From positions 1-32,841 of the forward strand of contig NZ_JANWVH010000029.1 of NCBI RefSeq assembly GCF_025056915.1: a DNA stretch of 32,841 nucleotides, given 5' to 3'. The translations under genes were made by a program, and so were the position numbers. This document shows positions 16,073 through 24,368 of this stretch, piece by piece (position 1 is the stretch's first letter; every line of letters starts with the position of its first letter). The notes below the pieces were generated by a model, which was given only the letters and a program-made list of their open reading frames with translations, was not told the DNA's origin and searched no databases. The stretch comes from Meiothermus sp. (GTDB lineage Bacteria > Deinococcota > Deinococci > Deinococcales > Thermaceae).

Positions 16073-17356
16073 TTACCGACCCCCCTCGCCCGAATCCGAG
16101 CTGGTGCCTGAGCCAGGGATTCCGCTTCGCGGGTTGGGGGCTTGTCCGGCGTTCACGCTGGCCCAGGCGTAGGAAGAGCGCAGCAAATCCAGGTCTTTCT
16201 GATCCACCACGCCATCGCCGTTGAGGTCGCCTTCCAGTTTGGGGGCCGGGGGGGTGGGCGCAGGCTGGCCCTGGGTGGGGGTTGGGCCGGGTTGGGTTGA
16301 CGGCGGGGTGGGTTGCGTCGGCTCGGGTTGTGAAGCCTGTGCTTGCTCCGGTTGGGGTGGCGGGGCTTGGCCAGGTTGGGGTGGCTGCGCTTGTTCAGGT
16401 TGTGTGGGCTGCGCTTGTTCAGGTTGCGGTGGCGGGGCTTGTTCAGGTTGTGTGGGCTGGGCAGGGCTTTGGGGTGCGCTGGCAGGGGTTGTGGCTGCCT
16501 GGCTTTCGGCGGGGGCTGCCGGGGCGGGGGTGGGGTTGTTGGCAGGGGCCTGGGCTAAGCGGCGGCCCCAGTTGCGGGCAAGGGCCTCGAGGTCGCTGTA
16601 CTTGTAACGCCCCTGGGTGCTCAGCCGTTCGATGGGCTGGGCATTGCCGGCCAGCTTGCTGTTCTTGTCGTAGAAGGCCACCCTGGTCTCGCGGAAGCTC
16701 GCCTCGGGCCGGACTTTTTTCTCGGGCAGGGGGGTGGCGGTAAAGCGGAAGACCTCAAAGTCCTTGCGGGGGCCGGTAAAGGCCGCGTCTATGTCCACCA
16801 CGCCCTTTTCCTCGTCGTAGCGAAGCACATAGAGCACGCCGGAATCGGCCTTGAAGCTGTCCAGGGCGGCTTTCAGGTCCTTGAGGGCAATCTGGGCGTG
16901 GAAGCCCCGGGCCTCGCGGTCGCGTACCCGGAACAGGTAGGGGAAGGGGTCGGTGACCTCGGCCAGGGGAAAGACCTGATCGAGCCGGGGGGGCGGGGTT
17001 TCGCCAATGCTCAGGGTCACCTTCTGGGTGCGGCTGGACAGGTTGGCGTCCTCCACGCTTACGGTCAGCTCGAATGTGCCCTTCTCCTGGGGGGTGCCGC
17101 TGATGCGCCCGCTGCTGTAGCTGAGCCCTTTGGGCAGGTTGCCCTCGAGGCTGAACCGGTAGGGCCGGATGCCGCCGTCGGCGGTGAGGGTGACGTTGTA
17201 GGGTTCGTCTACATACCCTGGGTCGAATCGCAGCGTAAGGCGCAGGGGTTGTCGGCTTTGATTGGTTTGGTTATCGGAACCACAAGATGCAAGCAGAAGG
17301 CTGGCGGCCAGGAGCAAACCCGGCCAGACCACTCCCCACGCGACAAACCTGGGCAT
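16073..17356 (-). CDS. Lipoprotein with Ig-like domain, Pro/Gln linker and single dockerin-like repeat
   Basis: The 427-residue protein is exported: hydrophobic 8-23, then LLASC with lipidated Cys25. Residues about 45-118 resemble a putative Ig/cadherin-like (He_PIG) domain (LPKGLSYSSGRISGTPQ, then G-T-F-E-L-T-V). Residues about 125-265 are an unassigned mixed domain. Residues about 270-372 are low-complexity Pro/Gln/Ala with PEQAQP repeats. Residues 376-395 (GDLNGDGVVDQKDLDLL) form one calcium-binding dockerin-type loop with Asp377, Asn379, Asp381 and Asp388. Dockerins normally come as two loops, and no cohesin is seen here. TAAACT lies exactly 6 nt before the ATG. It is probably a surface-anchored adhesion or scaffold protein. 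Confidence 0.8.
   Translation of the reverse strand: MPRFVAWGVVWPGLLLAASLLLASCGSDNQTNQSRQPLRLTLRFDPGYVDEPYNVTLTADGGIRPYRFSLEGNLPKGLSYSSGRISGTPQEKGTFELTVSVEDANLSSRTQKVTLSIGETPPPRLDQVFPLAEVTDPFPYLFRVRDREARGFHAQIALKDLKAALDSFKADSGVLYVLRYDEEKGVVDIDAAFTGPRKDFEVFRFTATPLPEKKVRPEASFRETRVAFYDKNSKLAGNAQPIERLSTQGRYKYSDLEALARNWGRRLAQAPANNPTPAPAAPAESQAATTPASAPQSPAQPTQPEQAPPPQPEQAQPTQPEQAQPPQPGQAPPPQPEQAQASQPEPTQPTPPSTQPGPTPTQGQPAPTPPAPKLEGDLNGDGVVDQKDLDLLRSSYAWASVNAGQAPNPRSGIPGSGTSSDSGEGGR
16330..16465 (-). repeat. Tandem repeats coding for the Pro/Gln linker
   Basis: On the plus strand, units like GCTTGTTCAGGTTG followed by TGTGGGCT or CGGTGGCG recur several times, coding PEQAQP(T/P)Q on the minus strand. 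The array probably varies in copy number between strains by slippage. Confidence 0.7.
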
Positions 17357-17362
17357 ACCTTC

Positions 17363-17368
17363 AGTTTA
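17363..17368 (-). promoter_or_regulatory. -10 box TAAACT of the dockerin-like lipoprotein gene
   Basis: TAAACT followed by GAAGGT and ATG gives the same 6-nt leaderless spacing as rsmI and the RNase H gene. GAAGGT could also act as a weak Shine-Dalgarno site. Confidence 0.45.
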
Positions 17369-17549
17369 GGCGCCAAGATGAAGCTTCGTTGTGAAAATGG
17401 CCCTGGTGCCTTTGACCCCAGGGTGCGCAGCGCCCGGTCTATGGGCCCCGCTCATCCCGACCCTGAGGTCCAGAAATGGCCTGGCGTGCAGACTCCAACC
17501 GCGACTTTGGCTCGCCTGCACGGGCGGCTCAGGCTTTCCTCATCCCTTG

Positions 17550-17555
17550 TATAGT
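17550..17555 (+). promoter_or_regulatory. -10 box TATAGT of dcd (leaderless spacing)
   Basis: TATAGT is 7 nt before the dcd ATG. The intervening bases are all G except the last, so this is not a classic ribosome site. Confidence 0.5.
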
Positions 17556-17562
17556 GGGGGGC

Positions 17563-18111
17563 ATGAGCGTCAAGCCCGACTGGTGGATACGGGAAAAAGC
17601 CAAGCAAGGCATGATTGAGCCGTTTGAGGAACGCCTGGTGCGTGAGGGGGTGATTAGCTATGGGCTCTCGAGCTTCGGCTACGACCTGCGCGCAGCCCGC
17701 GAGTGGAAAATTTTCGCCAATGTATTTCACACCATTGCCGACCCCAAGGGCCTGGACCCCAAGAGCTTTGTGGACTACGAGGGCGACGAGGTCATCATCC
17801 CCCCCAACTCCTTCGTGCTGGCCCGCAGCATGGAGTATATCCGCATGCCCGATAACGTGCTGGCCATTGCCATCGGCAAGAGCACCTATGCGCGGGTGGG
17901 CATTGTGGCCAACATCACCCCGCTGGAGCCGGGCTGGGAGGGGCACGTGACCCTCGAGTTCTCCAACACCACCCCCCTGCCGGCCAAGATGTACGCCGGG
18001 GAGGGTGTGGTGCAGCTGGTCTTCTTCGAGGGCGAGCGCCCCGAGGTGACCTACAGCGACCGCAAGGGTAAGTACCAGGGCCAGCGGGGCATTACCCTGC
18101 CGAGAATATAA
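17563..18111 (+). CDS. dcd: dCTP deaminase
   Basis: Dcd converts dCTP to dUTP, the source of dUMP for thymidylate synthesis. Motifs include [10 protein letters not shown] (30-39), the catalytic-site helix [10 protein letters not shown] (Ser and Arg at the positions of E. coli Ser111 and Arg115), the general base Glu in HVTLEFSN, and the closing [10 protein letters not shown]. The 182 residues are family length. The start [20 protein letters not shown] is the usual N-terminus; the frame remains open upstream but is not family-like. A bifunctional dCTP deaminase/dUTPase cannot be excluded without alignment. Confidence 0.93.
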   Translation: MSVKPDWWIREKAKQGMIEPFEERLVREGVISYGLSSFGYDLRAAREWKIFANVFHTIADPKGLDPKSFVDYEGDEVIIPPNSFVLARSMEYIRMPDNVLAIAIGKSTYARVGIVANITPLEPGWEGHVTLEFSNTTPLPAKMYAGEGVVQLVFFEGERPEVTYSDRKGKYQGQRGITLPRI

Positions 18112-18114
18112 GGC

Positions 18115-18141
18115 AGGCCGAAGGCCCAGGGCCCAAAGCCA
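18115..18141 (+). repeat. Short GCCGAAGGCC-type dispersed repeat, intergenic
   Basis: GGCCGAAGGCCCAGGGCCC with AAAGCC after it closely resembles the stretch inside rsmI. It directly follows the dcd stop codon. Confidence 0.4.
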
Positions 18142-18201
18142 GAAATCACTGGCCGCTGCGCTCAACGCTCGAGCCTGCTGGTATGTTCTCATCCGGGCCG
18201 G

Positions 18202-18207
18202 TAAACT
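18202..18207 (+). promoter_or_regulatory. -10 box TAAACT of the cyclophilin gene (leaderless spacing)
   Basis: TAAACT is 7 nt before the ATG (GGGGCCG between). It has the same pattern as the preceding gene dcd. Confidence 0.45.
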
Positions 18208-18214
18208 GGGGCCG

Positions 18215-18862
18215 ATGCGGGTTGCGCTGATGGTGGCCATCTTGCTGGCGCTGGCTGCTGCTGCTTACGTGCTGTGGCAGGGAGGCAGCCCGGAGCCTGG
18301 TTTTGGAGGAAACATGGAAGCCCTGCCCTACAAGTCCGACAAGCCCGTGACCAAGTTTGCCAAACCCGAGCAGGTGATTGATGCGGCCCGGTTCGACTAC
18401 TTCGCCGAAATCGAGACCAGCAAGGGGAAAATCGGCATAGACCTGTACGAGACCGAGGCCCCCAACACGGTGAACTCGTTCGTGTTTCTGGCCCTGCACC
18501 GCTACTTCGAGGGCATCGTGTTTCACCGGGTGATTCCGGGGTTTGTGGCCCAGACCGGCGACCCCACCGGCACCGGCATGGGCGGCCCAGGCTACCAGTT
18601 TGGCCTCGAGGTGACCCCCAGGCTCAACTACGACAGAAAAGGTGTGCTGGGCATGGCCCGCACCATGGACCCCAATTCCAACGGCAGCCAGTTCTTCATC
18701 ACCTACGGCCCCACCCCCAACCTCAATCAGCAGTACACCATTTTCGGCCAGGTGACCCAGGGCATGGAGGTGGTGGAGAAAATCAACCCCACTGAAGGCC
18801 CCATGGCCAAACCGGAGCGCGACAAGATTCTGTCGGTGAAGATATTTGCCAGAAGCAAATAG
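18215..18862 (+). CDS. Membrane-anchored cyclophilin-type peptidyl-prolyl isomerase
   Basis: The enzyme speeds cis-trans isomerisation of Xaa-Pro bonds and should act outside the cytoplasmic membrane. Residues 3-21 are an uncleaved-looking signal anchor without a lipobox Cys. The cyclophilin domain covers about 63-214 with [59 protein letters not shown] and [14 protein letters not shown]. The catalytic-type Arg in FHRVIPGF is present. The 215 residues are complete. Downstream hisZ begins 34 nt later and may share the transcript. Confidence 0.92.
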   Translation: MRVALMVAILLALAAAAYVLWQGGSPEPGFGGNMEALPYKSDKPVTKFAKPEQVIDAARFDYFAEIETSKGKIGIDLYETEAPNTVNSFVFLALHRYFEGIVFHRVIPGFVAQTGDPTGTGMGGPGYQFGLEVTPRLNYDRKGVLGMARTMDPNSNGSQFFITYGPTPNLNQQYTIFGQVTQGMEVVEKINPTEGPMAKPERDKILSVKIFARSK

Positions 18863-18896
18863 GCCCACCGTCCATCGCCGATAGCTTCCGGCCTGC

Positions 18897-20009
18897 ATGA
18901 TTCCCGAAGGCACCCGCTACTTTCTGCCGCCCGAGGCCCGTCTGCGTCGCGAGATGGAGGAGCGGCTGTTTCGGCTTTTGTTCGGCTGGGGCTACGAGCC
19001 GGTGGAGCTGCCGGCCCTGGAGCTTTACGACCCCCAGCACACCCTGGCCGAGCGGGCCTTCAAGCTGGTGGACAAGACCGGCGAGGTGCTGGCCTTGCGC
19101 TCGGAGTTCACCACCGCCGTGGCCGGGCTGTTGCAAAGCCACGGCCTGAGCACCCCCGGCCAGCCGGTGCGCGTGCAGTACGCCGGAACCCTCTGGCTCA
19201 GGGAGGCCAACGCCGAGCTGGGGCGCAGCCGCGAGTTTCGGCAGGTGGGGGCCGAGCTGGTCGGCGTCAGCAGCCCCCAGGCCGATGCCGAGGTACTCGA
19301 GCTGGCCTGGGAGGCCCTTCAGCTTATCGGCTTCCCGGAGGCCAAAATCGAGGTGGGGCTGCCCGCGCTGGTGCGGGACTTGCTGGAGGCCACGGGCCTC
19401 TCCGCAGCGCAAAAAGAACACCTACGGCAGGCCATCCACCGCAAGAACAGCCCCGAGCTGGAGTTTCTGCTGGGCCACTACCAGGTGCACCCCGGCCTGC
19501 ACGAAGCCCTGCGGGCTTTGCCCGACCTGTACGGCGGGCGCGAGGTGCTGGCGGAGGCCCGCAGGCTGGCCCTCTCGGCTCGGGCCCAGGCCGACCTGGA
19601 CTGGCTCGAGGCCGTTTTAGCCCTGCTGCCCGAGGTGCCGCTTCTGCTCGACCTGGGCCGGGCCCGCCTGCTTGGCTTCTACACCGGCCTCAACTTCCAG
19701 GCCTACACCCCGGACTTTGGCCTGCCCCTGCTGGGTGGGGGGCGTTACGATGGGGCCCTGTTGCCCTACGCGGCGGGCTTTGCCCTGGGCCTCGAGCGGG
19801 TGATGGAGGCCCTGCGCCTGCCCCTTGCTGAGACCCCTCCCGAGGTGCTGGCCCTCGACCGGGCCCTGGCCCGTAAGCTGCGGGAAGAGGGTAAGCGGGT
19901 CGAGCTGGCCTGGACAAATAGCCTGCGGGAGTTAAGGGAGTATGCCCTGGAAAAAGGCATCCGCTGGCTCGCGGTGGAGGGGCGATTGGAAGAAGTATCT
20001 TCGCGGTAG
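18897..20009 (+). CDS. hisZ: ATP phosphoribosyltransferase regulatory subunit
   Basis: HisZ is a histidyl-tRNA-synthetase paralogue that binds short-form HisG and mediates its feedback control by histidine. The N-terminus [20 protein letters not shown] (2-21), the class II core with [11 protein letters not shown] (67-77) and [12 protein letters not shown], and the C-terminal [31 protein letters not shown] match HisZ. The 370 residues lack the HisRS anticodon-binding domain, which favours HisZ over HisRS. No hisG or other his gene lies in the window, so its partner is encoded elsewhere. TAGCTT lies 9 nt before the ATG. Confidence 0.88.
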   Translation: MIPEGTRYFLPPEARLRREMEERLFRLLFGWGYEPVELPALELYDPQHTLAERAFKLVDKTGEVLALRSEFTTAVAGLLQSHGLSTPGQPVRVQYAGTLWLREANAELGRSREFRQVGAELVGVSSPQADAEVLELAWEALQLIGFPEAKIEVGLPALVRDLLEATGLSAAQKEHLRQAIHRKNSPELEFLLGHYQVHPGLHEALRALPDLYGGREVLAEARRLALSARAQADLDWLEAVLALLPEVPLLLDLGRARLLGFYTGLNFQAYTPDFGLPLLGGGRYDGALLPYAAGFALGLERVMEALRLPLAETPPEVLALDRALARKLREEGKRVELAWTNSLRELREYALEKGIRWLAVEGRLEEVSSR

Positions 20010-20013
20010 TGAA

Positions 20014-20043
20014 GAGAGGCCCTCCCGCCAGAGAGTGCCTCTC
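20014..20043. terminator. Possible bidirectional terminator between hisZ and psrC
   Basis: A perfect 7-bp stem GAGAGGC/GCCTCTC (20014-20020 with 20037-20043) with a 16-nt loop fills the 44-nt gap between two convergent genes. There is no clear T tract on either side. Confidence 0.4.
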
Positions 20044-20053
20044 CCGCAGGATT

Positions 20054-20845
20054 TCAAAGCCCCGGTGACTGGAACTGCCCCACCATTACCAGTACCCAGC
20101 GCAGCCCCACCGCTCCGGCCAGGCCCAGGGCCGCTGCCCAGCGGGGGTTGCGGAAGAGCAGGGCGGCTACCGCGATGAGCAATCCTGCCAGGGCGTATCC
20201 CAGCAAGCCTTCGTGCAACAGGTGCGTACGGGCGGCTTCGGGTAGCGTGAAGGGATAGGCCACCAGCAAGCCCAGACTGAGCACGGCGGCCCAGCTTTCC
20301 CAGCGCCTGGCCCATTCGCTGCCCAGGAGCAACGCCACCGCCAGCACCATCAAAAGGGCGGTGATGGGGAAGAGGAAGAGCATCATGCTGTTCCACAGGG
20401 GCCGGGTGGTGTTGACGGCCAGCGCAAAGCCGGGGTAGGCCAGGGCCACCAGGCTGCCCAGCAGGAGGAGCAGGCCGGGTAGTTGCTCAGGAATGCGCCG
20501 CAGGAAGCCCACCCAGGGCTTCAGCACAACAGCCAGTGTGGCCACCAGAGAAAGGGCCAGCCCCCAGGCTCCCCACCAGATGGGTGCGCTGGGGTGCAGG
20601 CCCAAAAAGAGCCAGACATGGCTAAAGCGCCAGCGGGCGGGCGACTCGGCCCAGAGCACGAACAGGTCGAGCACAATCAGCAACGCTGCCAGCCACAAGT
20701 AGCGGTTGCGCTCCGGGTGCTGCCGCAGGGTCAGGATGGCTGCCAGCAGGGCCATCCCGCCCGCCAGTCCCACCAGCACAAAGTGCAGGGCATTGGTCCA
20801 GTGCCAGAACTCGCCGGTGTTGGGCAAGCTGTAAAACTCAGTCAT
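20054..20845 (-). CDS. psrC: Polysulfide reductase membrane subunit (NrfD family)
   Basis: PsrC is the quinol-oxidising membrane anchor of the Psr complex. The 263 residues are almost wholly hydrophobic, with about eight helices. The first carries the NrfD-type WHWTNALHFVLVGLAGGMALL (14-34), which holds residues near the quinone site in Thermus PsrC. Later segments include SPARWRFSHVWLFLGLHPSAPIWWGAW (about 68-94) and NTTRPLWNSMMLF. Length and order match the Thermus thermophilus PsrABC set whose structure is known. Its start overlaps the psrB stop by 8 nt (ATGACTGA), so the two are translationally coupled. Confidence 0.9.
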   Translation of the reverse strand: MTEFYSLPNTGEFWHWTNALHFVLVGLAGGMALLAAILTLRQHPERNRYLWLAALLIVLDLFVLWAESPARWRFSHVWLFLGLHPSAPIWWGAWGLALSLVATLAVVLKPWVGFLRRIPEQLPGLLLLLGSLVALAYPGFALAVNTTRPLWNSMMLFLFPITALLMVLAVALLLGSEWARRWESWAAVLSLGLLVAYPFTLPEAARTHLLHEGLLGYALAGLLIAVAALLFRNPRWAAALGLAGAVGLRWVLVMVGQFQSPGL

Positions 20846-21422
20846 GGCGGGTCACCTCCTGGGTGAGCCCTTTTTTGCTGGGGGCGTTCAGATAGATTAC
20901 TTTGGGCCGGGTGCCCATCTCGGGCCGCAGTACGTCCTGGCGACCGGCAGCCTTCAGGGTTTTGGAGATTTCGCTGTTGGGGTCGTCGAGGTCGCCGAAG
21001 ACCCGCGCATAGGTGGGGCAGGTCTCCACGCAGGCGGGTTGTTGGCCCTTGGCGATGCGGTGGCTGCAGAAGGTGCACTTATCGGCGTAACCTTTTTTGT
21101 TGATGTAGCGGGCATCGTAAGGGCAGGCCGCCACACAGGCCCCGCAGGCAATGCACTTGTTGTAGTCCACCTGTACCAACCCATCTGGGGTCTGGTAGCT
21201 GGCCCCCGTAGGGCAGACCGGTACGCAGGGGGGGTTCTCGCAGTGGTTGCACTGCTCGGGCCGAAACTCCACGGTAAGGTTGGGGAAGGTGCCCACCTCG
21301 CGTTCGCGAATCCAGAGCCGGCTGGCCCCAGCGGGCACCTGGTTTTCCATCTTGCAGGCCACGGCACACGCTGCACAGCCCACACAGGCTGAAAGGTCAA
21401 TCAGCATTCCCAGACGTGCCAT
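20838..21422 (-). CDS. psrB: Polysulfide reductase iron-sulfur subunit (four [4Fe-4S] clusters)
   Basis: PsrB carries electrons from PsrC to the molybdenum site. Its 194 residues contain 16 Cys in ferredoxin patterns: CVGCAACAVAC (13-23), CNHCENPPCVPVC (58-70), CIACGACVAACPYDAR (about 90-105) and CTFC with CVETCPTYARVFGD further on. This is typical of the DmsB/NrfC/PsrB family with four cubane clusters. There is no signal peptide; it would be exported with the Tat-signal-bearing PsrA. Its ATG directly follows the psrA TAG (TAGATG), with GGAGGG upstream inside psrA. Confidence 0.93.
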   Translation of the reverse strand: MARLGMLIDLSACVGCAACAVACKMENQVPAGASRLWIREREVGTFPNLTVEFRPEQCNHCENPPCVPVCPTGASYQTPDGLVQVDYNKCIACGACVAACPYDARYINKKGYADKCTFCSHRIAKGQQPACVETCPTYARVFGDLDDPNSEISKTLKAAGRQDVLRPEMGTRPKVIYLNAPSKKGLTQEVTRHD

Positions 21423-23720
21423 CTAGGCCCTCCTTTCCTTCAGGATCTGCACCACGCTCTTGAGCCTGGGGGCGGGGGCTTTTTCCAGCTTCACGTAGTT
21501 GTTGCGGAGGCCCGCCCCACCCGAGATGGGGTCCAGCGTGTAGCGGGTCTGGAGGTAGCTGTCCGAGGCCCCGCGCCCGTTGGCCAGGCTCATGCCTTTG
21601 GCTTTGTGGCCGAAGCCGTGGGTGATGTAGACCGCGTCCTTGCGGATGCGCTGGGTTGCCTTGACCCGCACCGGCCCTTCGCGTACCCCGTCCTGATTGA
21701 CCAGGTAGGCATAATCGCCGGCCTTGAAGCCAAGCCGCTGGGCCTCTTCGGCGTTGAGCCAGACGCTGTTGGAGGGCTCCATCTCCATGAGCACCGGGTT
21801 GTTCTGGGTACGGGCGAAGGTGTGCACCGGGCTGCGCCCATAGAGCAGGCGGTAGAAGCCTTCTGGGGCTGCTTCGGGGGGCTCGTACACCGGTAGGGGG
21901 TCGAAACCGGCCTTGGCCAGAGCCTCGGAGTAAAGTTCAATCTTGCCGGAGAGGGTGCCAAAGGGCAGGGTGTTTTCCTTCTCCCAGTCGGTGAGCCAGG
22001 GCTTGCCGTTTTGCACCATGGTACCCATCTGCTTCATGGTCTCGAGGTCGAGCCCCACCGATTGCAACCGGGTATCGAGATACTCCTCGATGTCCTTCCA
22101 GGGGAAGAACTGTTCTAGGCCCAGCCGCTTGCCCAGCTCTTTGGCAATCCACCAGCCGGGCTTGGTGTCCCACAAGGGTTCGTGGGCGGGCATGCGAAGC
22201 TCTATGAAGGGGGTTTTGTGTGCCACCGCCACCAGGTCGTCGTAGCGCTCGAGGTAGGTGGCCTCGGGCAGGATCACATCGGCCCACATCACGTGCTCTT
22301 GAGGCAATACGTCAATTGCCACGTACAAGTCGAGCTTGCTCAGGGCCTCCTTGGTGCGGGGCACGTTTGGGATGGCGTGGAACAGGTTGATGCCGTAGGC
22401 GAAAAGCCCCTGGATGGGGTAAGGCTTGCCCGTAATCATGGGCTCAATGAGTTCCTGGATGGCAGTGGACTTAGCCAGGAACTTGCCCTTGTCGGCCCTG
22501 GGTTTGTAGCCCTCAGGCTCGCTCTCGGCCTTGGCCGGGCCCGAGCAGCCCCCGGCGTTGGGCTCGAGCGGCAGCGGGGGGGTGGGGTACTTCTCCAGGT
22601 ATGGTGGCATGGCAATGTAGAAACCGCCCTCGCGCCCGTAGTTGCCCAGAAGTGCGTTCAGGATGTACAAAGCTCGCATCCGCTGGGTGTCGTTGCCGTA
22701 CCAGACGGTGTGTCGGGTGGGGGGCAGCACCGCTTTGGGTTTGTGGCGGGCCATTTCGCGGGCCACCTCGCGGATGACCTGGGCCGGAATCTCGGTCTCC
22801 TTCTCGGCCCACTCGGGGGTGTAGGGCTTGACATGGGCCGCAAGTTGCTCGAAGCCCACCGTGTACTTCTGAACGTAGGCCTTGTCGTAGAGGTTTTCGG
22901 CAATGAGCACGTGCATCCAGGCCAGCAGCAGGGCGGTGTCGGTGCCCGGCTTGATGGGCAGCCAGCGGTCGGCCTTGGCGGCGGCAGTGGAGAAGCGCGG
23001 ATCCACCACCACCAGTTTGGCCCCGTTTTTGCGAGCCTGACTCCAATCCTGCAACTGGGTGTTGTGGGTGTCCTCGCCGATGTGGTGCCCGATCAGGACG
23101 ATGTAGCGGGTGTTGGGCCAGTCTATGGGCTCGTGCCCGCCGATGGCCCGGCCAAAGGTATACTGGGCTGCCACCTCGCGGGGGGCCGTGCACAGCGAGA
23201 CCGAGGGCTTGGCGGCGTTGGGGCTGCCCCAGGCGGCGGGCAAAAAGTCCACAAACCAGCCGTCGCCGGTGCCGTGCCCGAAGAAAGCGATGCTCTCAGG
23301 GCCGTACTGTTCTTTGAGGCTCAGCATCTTCTTGGCGATATAGTCCAGGGCCTCTTCCCAGGTGGCCTCGCGGTACTGGCCCGCACCCCGCTCACTGCCC
23401 TCCACCCGGATCAGGGGCTTTTTGAGCCGGTCGGGGTCGTAGGTCTGGGCGGGTGCGCCCTGCCCGCGGGGGCAGAGCATGCCCCGGCTTTTGGGGTTTT
23501 CCTTGTAACCCTCGACCTTGTAGACCCGGTTGCCTACCACGCTGGCCTTAATGCCGCAGCGCCAGAAGCAGTTTTCGCAGATGCTAAAAACCTGCCGAAC
23601 CTCCTGGGTGTACCAGGGGGCAGCCTTGGCGCGGCTGACCAGGGTGGCCGCTCCGCCCACACTCACGGCCCCGACGGCGGCTGCCGAGAGTTTAAGGAAG
23701 CTGCGCCGCTCTAGTTTCAC
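21423..23720 (-). CDS. psrA: Polysulfide/thiosulfate reductase catalytic subunit (molybdopterin)
   Basis: PsrA reduces polysulfide (or thiosulfate) to hydrogen sulfide on the outer face of the membrane at a bis-molybdopterin-guanine-dinucleotide centre. Residues 1-33 are a Tat signal (RRSFLKLSAAAVGAVSVGGA). A [4Fe-4S] cluster is held by Cys48-x2-Cys51-x3-Cys55-x27-Cys83. The molybdenum ligand is Cys177 in SVSLCTAPREVA. The cofactor-binding domain near the C-terminus has NAEEAQRLGFKAGDYAYLV. The 765 residues agree with the Thermus enzyme as I recall it. Thiosulfate reductase (PhsA) is the main alternative, since both share the fold and the Cys ligand. The first 29 nt overlap the end of torD. 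Confidence 0.92.
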   Translation of the reverse strand: MKLERRSFLKLSAAAVGAVSVGGAATLVSRAKAAPWYTQEVRQVFSICENCFWRCGIKASVVGNRVYKVEGYKENPKSRGMLCPRGQGAPAQTYDPDRLKKPLIRVEGSERGAGQYREATWEEALDYIAKKMLSLKEQYGPESIAFFGHGTGDGWFVDFLPAAWGSPNAAKPSVSLCTAPREVAAQYTFGRAIGGHEPIDWPNTRYIVLIGHHIGEDTHNTQLQDWSQARKNGAKLVVVDPRFSTAAAKADRWLPIKPGTDTALLLAWMHVLIAENLYDKAYVQKYTVGFEQLAAHVKPYTPEWAEKETEIPAQVIREVAREMARHKPKAVLPPTRHTVWYGNDTQRMRALYILNALLGNYGREGGFYIAMPPYLEKYPTPPLPLEPNAGGCSGPAKAESEPEGYKPRADKGKFLAKSTAIQELIEPMITGKPYPIQGLFAYGINLFHAIPNVPRTKEALSKLDLYVAIDVLPQEHVMWADVILPEATYLERYDDLVAVAHKTPFIELRMPAHEPLWDTKPGWWIAKELGKRLGLEQFFPWKDIEEYLDTRLQSVGLDLETMKQMGTMVQNGKPWLTDWEKENTLPFGTLSGKIELYSEALAKAGFDPLPVYEPPEAAPEGFYRLLYGRSPVHTFARTQNNPVLMEMEPSNSVWLNAEEAQRLGFKAGDYAYLVNQDGVREGPVRVKATQRIRKDAVYITHGFGHKAKGMSLANGRGASDSYLQTRYTLDPISGGAGLRNNYVKLEKAPAPRLKSVVQILKERRA

Positions 23721-24240
23721 CGTTGACCTCCTCCAGAACTTTGCTCAGAAAAACCGCGATGCTGCTGTAGAAGCCGGTGGGGTCGGCCTCTTGCAGCACC
23801 GGGGCATAGCGCTTTAGCCAGGGATACAGGTACTCCAGCGCCAGCGTGCGGGCCAGCTCGGGTTTTTCCCCGAGCAGCGCAATGGCCTCCCCAACAGCGG
23901 CCAGGTGGTCGGGCAGGTCGCGCCAGTCGGGCGAGACCTCGAGGCCCGCCAATCGGTACAGTGCCATCAAGCGTTCAAAGCCCAGGCCGAAGAGCCGCTC
24001 GTCCAGCGCCATGCCGACATAGGGAGGGCAGGGCAGCCCGGCGGGGTTGCTCACAAACAGTGAGGTGTGGGCTATTTGAAGCGCCCTCAAGTCGGTTTTG
24101 GGTAGTTTGGGGGGTGCCAGGCCGTAGGTCTTGGCCATCTCGTCCAGGGCGGCCTGCAATGTGCCCGCGAGTAGGTCTTGCTCGAGGGCGGCCTTTGGGG
24201 GTGCAAAGGCCGCGGCGGTAACCCAGCCCAAGAGTTGCAT
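23692..24240 (-). CDS. TorD-family molybdoenzyme chaperone
   Basis: TorD/DmsD-type chaperones bind the Tat signal and the apo-form of a molybdoenzyme until the cofactor is inserted. This 182-residue all-helical protein has the family pattern with HTSLFVSNPAGLPCPPY (about 58-74), an SPDWRDLPDHLAAVGEAIALL segment (the E/D-x-x-D-H signature, about 102-122) and LARTLALEYLYPWL. It is the first gene of the psr operon and overlaps psrA by 29 nt, so PsrA is its evident client. AGGAGG lies 7 nt before the ATG. Confidence 0.88.
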   Translation of the reverse strand: MQLLGWVTAAAFAPPKAALEQDLLAGTLQAALDEMAKTYGLAPPKLPKTDLRALQIAHTSLFVSNPAGLPCPPYVGMALDERLFGLGFERLMALYRLAGLEVSPDWRDLPDHLAAVGEAIALLGEKPELARTLALEYLYPWLKRYAPVLQEADPTGFYSSIAVFLSKVLEEVNGETRAAQLP

Positions 24241-24257
24241 ATTTACCTCCTAGTCCT

Positions 24258-24324
24258 ACCCTAAGTTCAGGCGGGATGTCCTGGGTCAGGGGCTCTCCTA
24301 CACAGTTGTCGGAAGATTTCCTAC
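24258..24324 (-). promoter_or_regulatory. torD-psrABC promoter with GTAGGA/TCCGAC operator half-sites
   Basis: On the minus strand, in order, are GTAGGA (24324-24319), 5 nt, then TCCGAC-N6-GTAGGA (an imperfect 18-bp inverted repeat, 24313-24296), 6 nt, CTGACC, 20 nt, TAGGGT (24263-24258), 17 nt, ATG. Every spacing up to the -10 box is identical to that of the rhodanese gene promoter. The inverted repeat would be centred near -53, a typical activator position. The adjacent NarL-type regulator is the obvious candidate binder; this is inference. Confidence 0.65.
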
Positions 24325-24348
24325 AAAAACCCCCTCGGGTGAGGGGGT
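24324..24348 (-). terminator. Rho-independent terminator of the rhodanese gene
   Basis: On the minus strand a perfect 8-bp stem ACCCCCTC/GAGGGGGT with a 4-nt loop is followed by TTTTTG. It lies just after the rhodanese stop and ends where the psr operator begins, so the two genes are separate transcripts packed end to end. Confidence 0.8.
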
Positions 24349-24368
24349 CGTGGAAAGCTGGGAAAAGC

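Noticed and set aside
16330-16465. CRISPR-like array
   Set aside because: The repeats are in-frame coding units of a Pro/Gln linker, without unique spacers, and no cas gene is present.
22182-23714. Long open frame (510 codons) antisense to psrA
   Set aside because: It mirrors the psrA codon structure in a GC-rich gene, has no family motifs and is rich in Gly, Val, His and Gln as expected for a shadow frame. The same holds for long frames opposite pheT (8751-10064), tctC plus the GntR gene (28749-30299), the Lrp/lyase region (26532-28106) and the protease gene (345-1820).
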